Assembly (NCBI RefSeq): GCF_020404765.1
Contig: NZ_JAIVEM010000097.1
Span: forward strand, 176,747 to 240,746
From: Paenibacillus sp. BJ-4
GTDB taxonomy: Bacteria > Bacillota > Bacilli > Paenibacillales > Paenibacillaceae
Direction of reading: 5' to 3'
DNA length: 64,000 nucleotides
The first letter of the stretch is position 1. Each line of letters begins with the position of its first letter. The notes under the pieces were generated by a model that was not told where the DNA came from, did not search any database, and saw only the letters and a list, made by a program, of their open reading frames with translations. Shown here one piece after another: positions 8,193 through 16,804 of the stretch. A program made the position numbers and the translations under genes.

Positions 8193-9431
8193 TTAGGGGA
8201 ACGATATAAATGGTTGGCGCATTCCTTTAATCCATACGCCTTGCAGATTAAAGTCGGAATCCAGTAACAGGATGTCTGCTTGTTTGCCTGCTTCAAGCGA
8301 ACCTGTACGATTATGAATGTTCAGGGATTGTGCCGGATTCAGGCTGGCCATTTGTGATGCTTCGGGGATACTCAAGCCCACTTGTTGAACCAGATAACGA
8401 AAGCCTGCAATCATGGTCAGTGTGCTTCCCGCCAATGTGACCCCATCCTCCAGTCGTGCCACACCATCCTGCACGATCACTGGCAGATCACCGAGCGTGT
8501 AGTGTCCATCTTCCAGCCCGGTGGCAGACATGGCATCAGTAATTAAAATGAGATTATGATTCTGTTTTAGCTTGGCGAGCAGAGAAATGGCGGCAGGATG
8601 CACATGGATGCCGTCCGCGATGACCTCCGCTTCAATGCGCGGATCAGCTAGTACCGCTCCAGCCGCTCCCGGCTTGCGGTGATGCAGTGGAGTCATGGCA
8701 TTGAACGTATGCACCGCATGGTTCAGGCCCGCCGCCGCTGCCTTCTCCACCTCTTCATATGTGGCATCCGTATGACCCAGAGCCGCGGTGATGCCATGGC
8801 TGCGCAGCCATGCAATCAGTTCCAGCGCGCCCTCCCGTTCGGGCGCAAGCGTCAGCTGGCGTACAAGGCCCGGGTAGCGCTGCTCCCATTCTGCCATCCA
8901 CGCGAGATTCGGAGACACGATGTGTTCAGGGTTTTGTGCTCCCGGCCAGTTCGGGCTAATGAACGGCCCTTCCAGATGCACACCCTCCAGCTGTGCATAG
9001 GGCATGGGATGTTTCATATAGGCATGAACTTCACTCAGCACCCGGTCAATTCGTTCCTTGGGTGCGGTCATCGTGGTAGCCAGCATGGCAGTCGTTCCTT
9101 GCGAGCCGTGAAAGGAGGTGATCGCATTCAGTACCCTTGGATCGGAGTCCATAAAATCCTCGCCGTTCCCGCCGTGAACATGAATATCAATAAAGCCCGG
9201 CAGCAGATAGCCGCTTTCCAAACGAACTATATTCATTGCTTCAGTTGTACCATCTGCCTGACTTGGCTTGTCAACTGATGTCCAATCCGTAGGCAAATTC
9301 TCCTCTGAACCAGCGTATACAATGGATTGTCCCTTAATGACGACAACCCCTTTATCAATAATGTCGTTGCCGATAACAACCTGTCCATACAGCAGCTGAG
9401 TTATGCTGCCACTCGATTCATCTGAGTTCAA
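8193..9431 (-). CDS. nagA: N-acetylglucosamine-6-phosphate deacetylase
   Basis: Removes the acetyl group of GlcNAc-6-P to give glucosamine-6-P. Amidohydrolase-fold signatures: FIDIHVHGGNGEDFMD (metal site), VHLEGPFISPNWPGAQN, AALGHTDATYEE, NHAVHTFNAMTPLHHR and ILITDAMSATGLEDG with the catalytic Asp. The start is best placed at the TTG at 9431, nine bases after AGGAGG: it forms a TTGA overlap with the nagB stop, giving 412 residues. The longer open frame from 9506 would run deep into nagB. It is the last gene of an rpiR-nagB-nagA operon. Confidence 0.95.
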   Translation of the reverse strand: MNSDESSGSITQLLYGQVVIGNDIIDKGVVVIKGQSIVYAGSEENLPTDWTSVDKPSQADGTTEAMNIVRLESGYLLPGFIDIHVHGGNGEDFMDSDPRVLNAITSFHGSQGTTAMLATTMTAPKERIDRVLSEVHAYMKHPMPYAQLEGVHLEGPFISPNWPGAQNPEHIVSPNLAWMAEWEQRYPGLVRQLTLAPEREGALELIAWLRSHGITAALGHTDATYEEVEKAAAAGLNHAVHTFNAMTPLHHRKPGAAGAVLADPRIEAEVIADGIHVHPAAISLLAKLKQNHNLILITDAMSATGLEDGHYTLGDLPVIVQDGVARLEDGVTLAGSTLTMIAGFRYLVQQVGLSIPEASQMASLNPAQSLNIHNRTGSLEAGKQADILLLDSDFNLQGVWIKGMRQPFISFP

Positions 9432-10156
9432 TTGAACCATCCTCCTGCTTCCTGATCCAGTAATATAAGCACGTTGGGGTGGCATTGCAGCAGGGAAGCC
9501 GGACATTCTGTAGTGACGGGTCCAGTCAAAGCCTGCTTTATAATGTCAGCCTTATCCGCGCCAAAAGCCACCAGTACAATTTGTTTTGCCTTTAAAATCG
9601 TGCCTACGCCCATCGTAATGGCTTGCTGGGGTACAGCATCTATATTGCCAAAAAATCGGGCATTTGCCGTCCGCGTTCTTTCTTCCAAATCGACAACATG
9701 TGTGGACCCAGTCAAGCTGTGACCAGGTTCGTTAAAGCCGATATGACCATTATGGCCAATGCCGAGCAATTGGAGATCCACGGGCCCATGATCCAGAATG
9801 GCTTGCTCGTGTGCTGCACATTCTGCTGCCAAATCCATTGCATTCCCGTCAGGTACGCGCGTATGGGCAATGGGAATATCGATATGTTGGAACAGGTGTT
9901 CATTCATAAAGCTGCGGTAGCTCTGCGGGTGACCCGGGGAAAGGCCGACATATTCATCAAGATTGACAGTATAGGCTCGGGAAAAGCTGATCTGTCCCTT
10001 GCGGTACATATCTGCAAGATGTCGGTAGATGCCAATAGGCGTACTACCGGTAGCCAGACCAAGCATGGCCTGCGGTTTGGTTAGCAGCAAGCCGGATATC
10101 ACAGCGGCGGCATTAGCGTTCAGGTCTTCACGGCTGTTCAAAATGCGTATGTTCAT
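9428..10156 (-). CDS. nagB: Glucosamine-6-phosphate deaminase
   Basis: Converts glucosamine-6-P to fructose-6-P and ammonia. Diagnostic motifs: LGLATGSTPIGIYRHL, YTVNLDEYVGL (catalytic Asp) and LGIGHNGHIGFNEPG (catalytic His/Glu). 242 residues is the normal length for Gram-positive enzymes, which lack the allosteric C-terminal extension of the E. coli form. The ATG follows AGGAGG, which lies in the 3-prime end of the upstream regulator gene, with a 1-base gap between the genes; nagA overlaps its stop. Confidence 0.96.
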   Translation of the reverse strand: MNIRILNSREDLNANAAAVISGLLLTKPQAMLGLATGSTPIGIYRHLADMYRKGQISFSRAYTVNLDEYVGLSPGHPQSYRSFMNEHLFQHIDIPIAHTRVPDGNAMDLAAECAAHEQAILDHGPVDLQLLGIGHNGHIGFNEPGHSLTGSTHVVDLEERTRTANARFFGNIDAVPQQAITMGVGTILKAKQIVLVAFGADKADIIKQALTGPVTTECPASLLQCHPNVLILLDQEAGGWFN

Positions 10157-10157
10157 C

Positions 10158-11024
10158 TTAGTGACCTCCTGGTTGTTTTTTGAGCTTGCTCACTTGTTGA
10201 TATGAACCTTCCAATCTCGGAATATATTTGTCAAAATTCGCGCTCACCATACCTGTAAACAGGATATCTATGATATGAAGCTGGGCGATGCGGGACGCCA
10301 TATCTCCCCGCCGCATTCCTTCCTCCAGTGAAGAGGAAAATAGAGCAATATCCGAAATACCCGCCAGCGTATTGTTTCCGAAGGAGGTTAGGGATAGTGT
10401 TTTGGCTCCCTGCTCCTTTGCACAGCGCAGAGCTGCGATCGTCTCCTGGGTTTCCCCCGAGTAGGAGACTGCAAAGGCGACATCTCCCGGTCCGAGCGAG
10501 GAGGCCGAGGTGATCTGCATATGCGAATCGGCGAAGGCGGTACTGTTTTTGCCGATACGAATGAGCTTCTGGTAAAAGTCTTGCGCCACTATGGAGGATG
10601 TCGCCATCCCGTACAAATCAATGCGGCTTGTATCCGACAGCCAAGTAATGGCCTGCTCCAGCTTTTCGAAATCCAGCAGCCGAGTCGTGTCCGCAATAGA
10701 TGCGGTGTGGTTGGCCTGAATAGCCTGCACGATACGGGAAAGTGAATTTCCGGCAACAATGTCCTGATAGGATTCTTCACCATTACGGTTTGAATGGGAC
10801 AATTCGGTGGCCAGCTTCATTTTGAAATCAGGATAGCCTTTAAAATGTAATGACTTGCAAAACCGTGTAACGGTCGCCGCACTCACACCACAACGCTCTG
10901 ACAGTTCCCGAATACCCAGATGCAGCACATCTTCCGGGGATTGCAGAATGGATTCTGCCAGCCTGCGCTCTTGTACGGGGAGCTGCTCCAGTCTATGGGC
11001 TAATGTATGAAGAATGGGGGACAT
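10158..11024 (-). CDS. MurR/RpiR-family regulator of the nag operon
   Basis: 288 residues. An N-terminal HTH_6 domain (LGIRELSERCGVSAATVTRF, residues 36-55) is followed by a SIS sugar-phosphate isomerase domain (about 120-260) with GPGDVAFAVSYSGETQET, the typical phosphosugar-binding loop. It is the first gene of the operon with nagB and nagA, so it probably senses an amino-sugar phosphate such as GlcN-6-P or GlcNAc-6-P and autoregulates. GntR-type NagR is the usual Bacillus regulator; an RpiR protein here is a different solution. Confidence 0.88.
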   Translation of the reverse strand: MSPILHTLAHRLEQLPVQERRLAESILQSPEDVLHLGIRELSERCGVSAATVTRFCKSLHFKGYPDFKMKLATELSHSNRNGEESYQDIVAGNSLSRIVQAIQANHTASIADTTRLLDFEKLEQAITWLSDTSRIDLYGMATSSIVAQDFYQKLIRIGKNSTAFADSHMQITSASSLGPGDVAFAVSYSGETQETIAALRCAKEQGAKTLSLTSFGNNTLAGISDIALFSSSLEEGMRRGDMASRIAQLHIIDILFTGMVSANFDKYIPRLEGSYQQVSKLKKQPGGH

Positions 11025-11375
11025 GAGCTGTACTCCTTTAGCTGTATAATGCTTTTGTGAAAAAAATTACCGTTAAATATAATGAAAATGAGAAAAATAT
11101 TTTCATGTATATTGTAAAATAATTATGTCCTTCCTGCAAGAGAAGTGAGGAGAATATTTGCTGGATTTTAAAAAAAAATAGACTGCAAAAATTGTAGAAA
11201 TTATCATACATTAATTTACATATTGCGAGTTTTATTTACAAAACAACCTATTGACTTGTCTCTTCATTGGAGGAGTATAATTGAATAAAGTTCCAGTGAA
11301 GGGATATTTCTAGGAGCTTGCAAAGGTTATCGTTGGGCAGAACAAACAGAATCTCATTCACAAGGAGGAGTTGCT
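11025..11375. other. Divergent intergenic region, rpiR to carrier-protein cluster
   Basis: 351 bases, strongly AT-rich in the middle (11060-11240), holding the promoters of the nag operon (leftward) and of the 12-gene cluster (rightward). Apart from the promoter listed separately and the ribosome binding site AAGGAGGAG at 11361-11369, no terminator, riboswitch-like fold or reliable small gene was seen. Confidence 0.6.
11251..11281 (+). promoter_or_regulatory. Candidate SigA promoter of the carrier-protein cluster
   Basis: TTGACT (11251-11256) and TATAAT (11276-11281) are near-consensus, but the spacer is 19 bases, longer than the 17 optimum. Transcription would begin near 11288, about 88 bases before the first carrier-protein gene. 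Confidence 0.45.
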
Positions 11376-11654
11376 ATGCAAAGCCGAGTGATTGAAATGA
11401 TCAGCGCGGTCAAGGAAGATCCTGAACTGGTCGGTAAGCTGGATGGACATTCGGATATTATTCATGATGCAGGACTGGATTCGTTGCAGTTGGTTCATTT
11501 CATGCTGCAAGTAGAGGATGCGTTTGATGTGGAAATCGATTTTGATTCCTTTGAGCTGGAACATTTGTGCTCGGTAGATGCCTTTTGCAGCTATATACAG
11601 GGGATCAGCGAGGCTGAACAAGTGCCGCACTCGGAAGGAATGAAGACGGTCTAA
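11376..11654 (+). CDS. Acyl/peptidyl carrier protein 1 of the cluster
   Basis: 92-residue carrier protein. GLDSLQLVHFMLQVEDAFDV contains the DSL motif; Ser36 is the expected phosphopantetheine attachment site. Acidic, four-helix pattern. It starts with ATG six bases after AAGGAGGAG. It is the first gene of the operon and is followed by the radical SAM gene. By analogy with BtrI of butirosin synthesis it probably holds an amino acid as a thioester while it is modified. A fatty-acid role is unlikely because no ketosynthase is near. Confidence 0.88.
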   Translation: MQSRVIEMISAVKEDPELVGKLDGHSDIIHDAGLDSLQLVHFMLQVEDAFDVEIDFDSFELEHLCSVDAFCSYIQGISEAEQVPHSEGMKTV

Positions 11655-11711
11655 GAGGCGGCTTTGGCGTAGGCATACTCTGCCTGAAAATCCATTAAAC
11701 GAGGTGTTAGC

Positions 11712-12905
11712 ATGCAGCCCAAAAGCAATGTGCTGATTGATGAGAAGGCGTTCAAGCTCATCAAGCGTAACCTGAAAAACGCTTCCGTGTCTTATCGTAA
11801 CGCAACCCAGAACCCTGCTTTCAAAACGGACATGCCCCAGACGATCGGCATTAAGCTGACCAACCGCTGCAACCTGAGATGTACTCACTGCTTTGAATGG
11901 AACGAGGAAGGCTATCATCATCAAATGGATAAAGAAGAGCAAAACATGGATCTTGCCCCGGACATGCTTCGGCAAATTTTGAGCGAGACCAAGGAAGCCA
12001 AGTCCCGTCTATACATGTGGGGCGGTGAACCGATGTTTCACCGGCGCTTTGATGAAATTTTGGACGTGCTGGCGGAAGACCGGCGCGAAATGACGTTTTG
12101 TACGAACGGATTACTCATTGATAAATATTTGGACCAGATTTTGGATTTATCTGAAAATCTGGAACTATTAATAGCGATTGAAGGTTTTGAAAGAGAACAT
12201 GATCTGATTCGCGGTAAAGGCACCTTTCAAAAAACGATGCGGCAGATGGATAAGCTGATTGAACTGCGTGACCAGGGATTGTACAAAGGGCGGGTAACCG
12301 TCCATGCGGTCATTAACGATAACATGATCGGACGGATGTACGAATTTCTGCAAATGCTGGAGGACAAACGGCTGGATCTGGTGCTGCTGACGTTCCCCTG
12401 GTACATTTCCAAAGAAACCTCCCTCAAAATGGATGAATATTTTACACGTAACTTCTCTTGGCTCCGACAGCTTGAAGAAAATAATATTAGTAGCTGGCAT
12501 GCTTTCAAATATAAAATCAACCCGGATAACATCGACCCTCTGATGCAGGAGCTGCAGCGGATCAATGAGCGGGTATGGAACATTCGTGTGCGCTATCAGC
12601 CCGGTCTGGACTATGAGGAGATTGATAAATTTATACATGGCGAGGAAATGGTCAGCCGTTGTTCCAATCAATGCCTGGCACTCACCTCCAGAACGGATAT
12701 CTTGCCGGATGGGAAGGTTATGCCTTGCAAATTTTTCAGTGAGTTCACGATTGGAAGCTTGCGTGAGCACAGTCTGGAGGAGATATGGAATTCGGATGCG
12801 TATGAGAAAACCCGTCAAAAGATTAATCACGAAGGCTTGACGCCTGTATGCTCCAAATGCAGCGTTTTATACCTGCATGGAGCCGGCTCTTTGAAATATA
12901 TCTAG
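11712..12905 (+). CDS. Radical SAM/SPASM enzyme of the carrier-protein cluster
   Basis: 397 residues. The radical SAM cluster motif is NRCNLRCTHC (Cys53, Cys57, Cys60), followed by the GGEP segment MWGGEPMFHRRF. The C-terminus has a SPASM-type region rich in Cys: RCSNQCLAL, DGKVMPCKFF and PVCSKCSVLY, which should bind auxiliary iron-sulfur clusters. Such enzymes modify peptides or oxidise small-molecule hydroxyls; BtrN in the butirosin pathway is a SPASM-like dehydrogenase. Here it lies between a carrier protein and an ATP-grasp enzyme. No RiPP precursor was found nearby, so a carrier-bound or sugar substrate is preferred. Confidence 0.88.
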   Translation: MQPKSNVLIDEKAFKLIKRNLKNASVSYRNATQNPAFKTDMPQTIGIKLTNRCNLRCTHCFEWNEEGYHHQMDKEEQNMDLAPDMLRQILSETKEAKSRLYMWGGEPMFHRRFDEILDVLAEDRREMTFCTNGLLIDKYLDQILDLSENLELLIAIEGFEREHDLIRGKGTFQKTMRQMDKLIELRDQGLYKGRVTVHAVINDNMIGRMYEFLQMLEDKRLDLVLLTFPWYISKETSLKMDEYFTRNFSWLRQLEENNISSWHAFKYKINPDNIDPLMQELQRINERVWNIRVRYQPGLDYEEIDKFIHGEEMVSRCSNQCLALTSRTDILPDGKVMPCKFFSEFTIGSLREHSLEEIWNSDAYEKTRQKINHEGLTPVCSKCSVLYLHGAGSLKYI

Positions 12906-12955
12906 TGTCCTATGAATGTTGTTTGTTACGGAATGGAAGAGAGGGATGACAGGAC

Positions 12956-14332
12956 GTGACGACTAAAACGATAAATCTCGTGGAAGCGCTTGCTCATGAA
13001 CGAGATCATGGTGTACTGATTTGGCTGTTCAATATTGGCGCAGAGCAGGTATGGCATCCGTCCCCCCGCAAGGGGGGGATGGTGGACAAGGATGAACAGC
13101 AGGTCGTAAACCGGATGGAGGAGATGAATCTCCTTCTGTGTCGAAGTCAGGATATCATTGTACTTCGTGAAAAGCCGGATGAGGCTTTTCTGGACATGCT
13201 TCAGCGGTTGGGCTTTAGCCTGCCGCGTATTGAGGTGCCGGAGCCTTCTGACCTACTAACGCCGATTTCGGAGCTGGTGCTGGCGGACAAGGCGCTTTTG
13301 GCACGACTGCGCGCGGTTGCGGAGGCAGGCCACAGCGGCGGTGGAGCCAAAGCGTGGCTCGTTCCATATGCGGTCACACCGCAGGAGGAAGCGATTGCGG
13401 AGTGCTGCGGGTTGGAGCTGATTGGCGCTCCGTCCTCGGTCAGCGCTCGGGTGAATGATAAAATATTCAGTCGCCTGACCGCGCAAAAGCTTGGTTTTGC
13501 TGTCAGTGAAGGGGCTGTATGTGAAGACGAAGCAGCGATCCGCAGGGAGTGTGTCAGACTAGCTGAATTGGCGGACGGACCTGTGAAGCTGATTATCAAG
13601 CAGCCGCACGGCGCTTCGGGACAAGGCATGTATATGCTGGACGAGCTGTCCAAGCTGGACACGCTGCTGAGTGTGATGAGGCGCTTCGGCGGCTCGTCGC
13701 CATCCTCCGGCGGTTGGCTGGTGGAGCGCTGGCACAACAAACAGATGGATCTCAACTATCAGCTCTGTATCGACGAGAGCGGCGGTGTGACGATGTTTTC
13801 GCTAAAAAAGCAAAACGTGGACGGGACTGTATATATCGGGTCTCAGGTTCCGGCTGAAATTGGCACTGCGCTGGAGGAAGAAGTGAGACGCTGCGCCTAT
13901 CAGCTGGGAACCTATCTGTATTCCATCGGATATACAGGTATGGCCTCCATTGACGGTTTTGTGGATGAAGGCGGACTGCTGGTTCCGGTGATCGAGATTA
14001 ACGGCAGGTTTACCCTGTCCACTTACATCTCGTTCCTGTCCTCTGTCTTGGGGGAGCAGCATAAAACATTGTCTCGTTACTATCGCAACGTTACCGCCTC
14101 ACCTCTTACCTATAGCCGATTGTGCGATTTACTCGCGGAGGAGGGCTTGCTTTACACACCGGAACGCCCTCAAGGAGTGTTTGTTTATACGGCGGGTACG
14201 CTATCCGGTATTCCTGTAAAACGGGGATATGTGAACCGAATATTCACACTTATTTTGGCAGACAGCTGGCAGGAAGCAGAAGCTTATGCGCACAAGTTGG
14301 AAGGGATTATCGCTGGATTGGGATGCTCATAA
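12956..14332 (+). CDS. ATP-grasp ligase 1 of the carrier-protein cluster
   Basis: 458 residues. The N-terminal third resembles a pre-ATP-grasp domain (GVLIWLFNIGAEQVWHPSPR; LLCRSQDIIVLREKPDE). The ATP-grasp core runs from about residue 160: VNDKIFSRLTAQKLGFAVSE, KLIIKQPHGASGQGMYML (phosphate loop near 203-217) and PVIEINGRFTLSTYISFL (metal site near 342). The start is GTG at 12956. ATP-grasp enzymes activate a carboxylate by phosphorylation and join it to an amine or thiol. BtrJ in the butirosin pathway loads glutamate on a carrier protein, which is the favoured model here. A second ATP-grasp gene lies further down. Confidence 0.82.
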   Translation: MTTKTINLVEALAHERDHGVLIWLFNIGAEQVWHPSPRKGGMVDKDEQQVVNRMEEMNLLLCRSQDIIVLREKPDEAFLDMLQRLGFSLPRIEVPEPSDLLTPISELVLADKALLARLRAVAEAGHSGGGAKAWLVPYAVTPQEEAIAECCGLELIGAPSSVSARVNDKIFSRLTAQKLGFAVSEGAVCEDEAAIRRECVRLAELADGPVKLIIKQPHGASGQGMYMLDELSKLDTLLSVMRRFGGSSPSSGGWLVERWHNKQMDLNYQLCIDESGGVTMFSLKKQNVDGTVYIGSQVPAEIGTALEEEVRRCAYQLGTYLYSIGYTGMASIDGFVDEGGLLVPVIEINGRFTLSTYISFLSSVLGEQHKTLSRYYRNVTASPLTYSRLCDLLAEEGLLYTPERPQGVFVYTAGTLSGIPVKRGYVNRIFTLILADSWQEAEAYAHKLEGIIAGLGCS

Positions 14333-14349
14333 TTCGGGAGGAATTCAAG

Positions 14350-14595
14350 ATGAAAACAGATGTATACCATGTAGTACCCTTGCTGGAAAAAGTATTAAAG
14401 CTGGCTCCGGGCGAGCTTGAACAGTTGGCTCCTGATCAGGACCTGCGAACTCTGGGACTGAATTCTCTGTCCGCTGTTGAATTGATTGTAGAGTTGGAGA
14501 ATGAGCTTGATATTACGATGGAGGACGACGATCTCGTGCTGGAGCATCTATCTACACTGCAAGGCATTGAACGTTTGCTGGGCAAATATGCATAA
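14350..14595 (+). CDS. Acyl/peptidyl carrier protein 2 of the cluster
   Basis: 81-residue carrier protein with LGLNSLSAVELIVELENELD; Ser39 is the expected phosphopantetheine site in an NSL variant of the DSL motif. The start is ATG at 14350 after CGGGAGG; an open frame from 14122 lies in the wrong frame of the preceding gene and is not the real start. Its last codons overlap the BtrH-like gene by 8 bases, so carrier and acyltransferase are probably made in fixed ratio. Confidence 0.88.
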   Translation: MKTDVYHVVPLLEKVLKLAPGELEQLAPDQDLRTLGLNSLSAVELIVELENELDITMEDDDLVLEHLSTLQGIERLLGKYA

Positions 14596-15718
14596 GGGCG
14601 CTGAGAAGACCAGACTTGTGCAGGAATCTGGCATAGATAGTCGTCCTGATTCCATTGTTGACCACGTTGTTGCAGAAGTAGCCAACGCTCTTCCGGGGAA
14701 ACATTGTGTATATTCTTCTCTGCGCACTTCATTGCGGCGCTATGGGGTGAACATGGCGGAGTCCGAGCTGTTCATGTTGTGTGGGAGTATGTGCGCGGAG
14801 TATAGCGGAGATTTGAAGCGCTTCGGACCTGAGAAATACCCGGAACAGCTGCAAGAAATGGCGGCCAGTGGCGGACCCGTGATTCGGGTGGAGCCGTGGA
14901 TTGCTGGCGTAAGTGATGAAACCGATCTGCTGCGGGTGCTCACGTCAGGCTACAGTACGATGCTGCATACGTCGAGCACCGCCTTAACCTATCACGATGT
15001 ATATGTGAAAAATTACCCAAGGGGTCATGTGATTGAGCTGTGCGGATTGGACCTGGGAGAGCGGACGGCACAGGTCAATGATAGCTTCCTGCTGGATTCC
15101 TCGGGACAGGCTATGACTTACGTGGGCCCGGCCCGTCTTGATGATTTGATGCAAGGGATTATTGAGTATGCATGGCTGGTAGAGGAGCCTGCCCGGCTTT
15201 CGCCAGGCGAGCTGCATGCTGCGTGTGCATACCATATTCGTCAGTATGTGACTGGGCACGAAGCTGTCTGGAGAGGTGTGCCTTCGCCTGATGAGTCGGG
15301 AAGTCAGACCGGAAAGGCCGGAACAGGCAAGGGGGTCAAGCGGGGGGATGCGGGTTACCGGGCATTTGTTGACGACTTCCGCCTGCTGGCAGACATGGAG
15401 GATCAGGATTTTCGGACGTACTGCCATGAAATCTATTACAATCTGCGATTGGGCAGTGCCCTTCATTTGACGGATTACACGGCTGATTATTGCCTGCTGC
15501 ATCAAGACACGCTGGGACCTCAAGTACAGCAGGTGATTGAATTGGCACAGTCGTTGCACGCGGATTGGCACAAGCTCAATCTGCATATTTACAAAACAGG
15601 TCTCCAACTGCGCAAGCAGCGGATACCTGAGATTACGGAACGCGCGCTGAGTCTGATTGAAAGACAGCGGCATATGCTGGAGGAATTGATGCTTCTGGCG
15701 GAGCAAGCAGCCGATTAG
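14588..15718 (+). CDS. BtrH-like cysteine acyltransferase
   Basis: 376 residues. The N-terminal half matches the BtrH_N pattern: GKHCVYSSLRTSLRRYG with Cys40 as likely nucleophile, ELFMLCGSMCAEY, and a later YPRGHVIELCGLD with His147 and Asp155, a papain/C39-like triad. In butirosin synthesis BtrH moves the acyl chain from carrier BtrI to the aminoglycoside amine. The C-terminal part is helical after a low-complexity linker (SPDESGSQTGKAGTGKGVKR, near residues 238-257). The ATG at 14588 overlaps the carrier gene. Its substrate acceptor is unknown. Confidence 0.75.
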   Translation: MHKGAEKTRLVQESGIDSRPDSIVDHVVAEVANALPGKHCVYSSLRTSLRRYGVNMAESELFMLCGSMCAEYSGDLKRFGPEKYPEQLQEMAASGGPVIRVEPWIAGVSDETDLLRVLTSGYSTMLHTSSTALTYHDVYVKNYPRGHVIELCGLDLGERTAQVNDSFLLDSSGQAMTYVGPARLDDLMQGIIEYAWLVEEPARLSPGELHAACAYHIRQYVTGHEAVWRGVPSPDESGSQTGKAGTGKGVKRGDAGYRAFVDDFRLLADMEDQDFRTYCHEIYYNLRLGSALHLTDYTADYCLLHQDTLGPQVQQVIELAQSLHADWHKLNLHIYKTGLQLRKQRIPEITERALSLIERQRHMLEELMLLAEQAAD

Positions 15719-15811
15719 CTCAGGTCGATCGTTCGGTTAAATCGTCATGGCCAGTCGTATCAGGCACGTTCATCAAGGTGTCACGGACAGAGGAAAGAGG
15801 AGGGGAATTCA

Positions 15812-16804
15812 TTGCCGTCCATTACATCGAATCAATTGTCGAAAACGTTTACGTACTACAAAAAGGAGCCGGGCGTGCGCAAATCGTTACAAAACCTGTT
15901 CAGGCGGGAGAAGCTGACCAAGAAGGCTGTGCAAGATATCAGCTTCAGCATTGAGGAAGGTGAAATTGTCGGGTTTCTCGGTCCGAACGGGGCGGGCAAA
16001 ACAACGACGCTCAAAATGCTGTCCGGCATTCTCCATCCCAGCGACGGGGAAGCATCGGTACTCGGTTTTACTCCGTGGAAGCGCCAAAAAGAGTTTAAAC
16101 GTCAGTTTTCCATCGTGATGGGACAGAAAAACCAGCTCTGGTGGGATCTGCCTGCCAGTGAGTCATTCGAGCTGAACAAGCTTATTTACGAAATAGATGA
16201 AAGGCGTTATAAGGAGGCGTTGGACGAACTGGTCACCCTGCTTGGTGTGGAGGAGCAGCTTCATGTACAGGTGCGGCGGCTATCTCTCGGCGAGCGTATG
16301 AAAATGGAGCTAATTGCCGCGCTGCTGCACCGCCCACGGGTTATTTTACTGGACGAGCCGACGATCGGACTGGATCTTGTTTCTCAGCGGCGGATTCGTG
16401 AGTTTTTTAAAGCCTATAACCGCGCGCACCGGACGACCATCCTGCTGACAAGCCATTATATGAAGGATATTGAGGATTTATGTAGGAGATCCATCATTAT
16501 TAGCGGTGGCCAGTTGGTTTATGACGGAGATTTGCACAAGGTGAATGAGGTCATTGGTGCTCGTAAATTGCTCAAGGTTCGACTGGAGACCCCCGTACCC
16601 AATCTGACGTTGGCGGGACTCGGCAAGCTGCGCTCCAATTCGGAGCTGGAGGCGATATTTGAGCTGGATGCAGAAGATACTTTGACTTGGTCCAAAAAGA
16701 TTTTGGATGCACTGCCTGTCGTTGATTTTACGATTGAGGATGTCCCGCTGGAAGAGGGGATAGCCAATTTGTATGATGGGGGCAGGCTGGCCGATGCGAA
16801 ATAA
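15812..16804 (+). CDS. ABC-2 exporter ATPase of the carrier-protein cluster
   Basis: 330 residues; Walker A (GPNGAGKTTTLKML) near 58, a W-rich loop (MGQKNQLWWDLPASESFELN), signature LSLGERMKMELIAAL near 156 and Walker B VILLDEPTIGLDL near 175. The WWDLPA segment and a long N-terminal extension before the nucleotide-binding domain are typical of ATPases that pair with two ABC2_membrane_6 permeases. The start is TTG at 15812 after AGGAGGGG. It probably drives export of the cluster product or confers self-resistance. Confidence 0.9.
   Translation: MPSITSNQLSKTFTYYKKEPGVRKSLQNLFRREKLTKKAVQDISFSIEEGEIVGFLGPNGAGKTTTLKMLSGILHPSDGEASVLGFTPWKRQKEFKRQFSIVMGQKNQLWWDLPASESFELNKLIYEIDERRYKEALDELVTLLGVEEQLHVQVRRLSLGERMKMELIAALLHRPRVILLDEPTIGLDLVSQRRIREFFKAYNRAHRTTILLTSHYMKDIEDLCRRSIIISGGQLVYDGDLHKVNEVIGARKLLKVRLETPVPNLTLAGLGKLRSNSELEAIFELDAEDTLTWSKKILDALPVVDFTIEDVPLEEGIANLYDGGRLADAK

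Noticed and set aside
11281..11313. Ten-codon leader open frame (TTG start after GGAGG) before the first carrier gene
   Set aside because: Its start overlaps the TATAAT of the predicted promoter, so both cannot be right; the promoter is the better match.
11376..12905. RiPP interpretation of the radical SAM/SPASM gene
   Set aside because: No short precursor gene was found in the gaps of the operon, and no leader-peptide recognition domain is visible; the carrier-protein setting is a better explanation.
14984..15706. 240-codon open frame antisense to the BtrH-like gene
   Set aside because: Shadow of the real gene; no ribosome binding site and no protein-like pattern.
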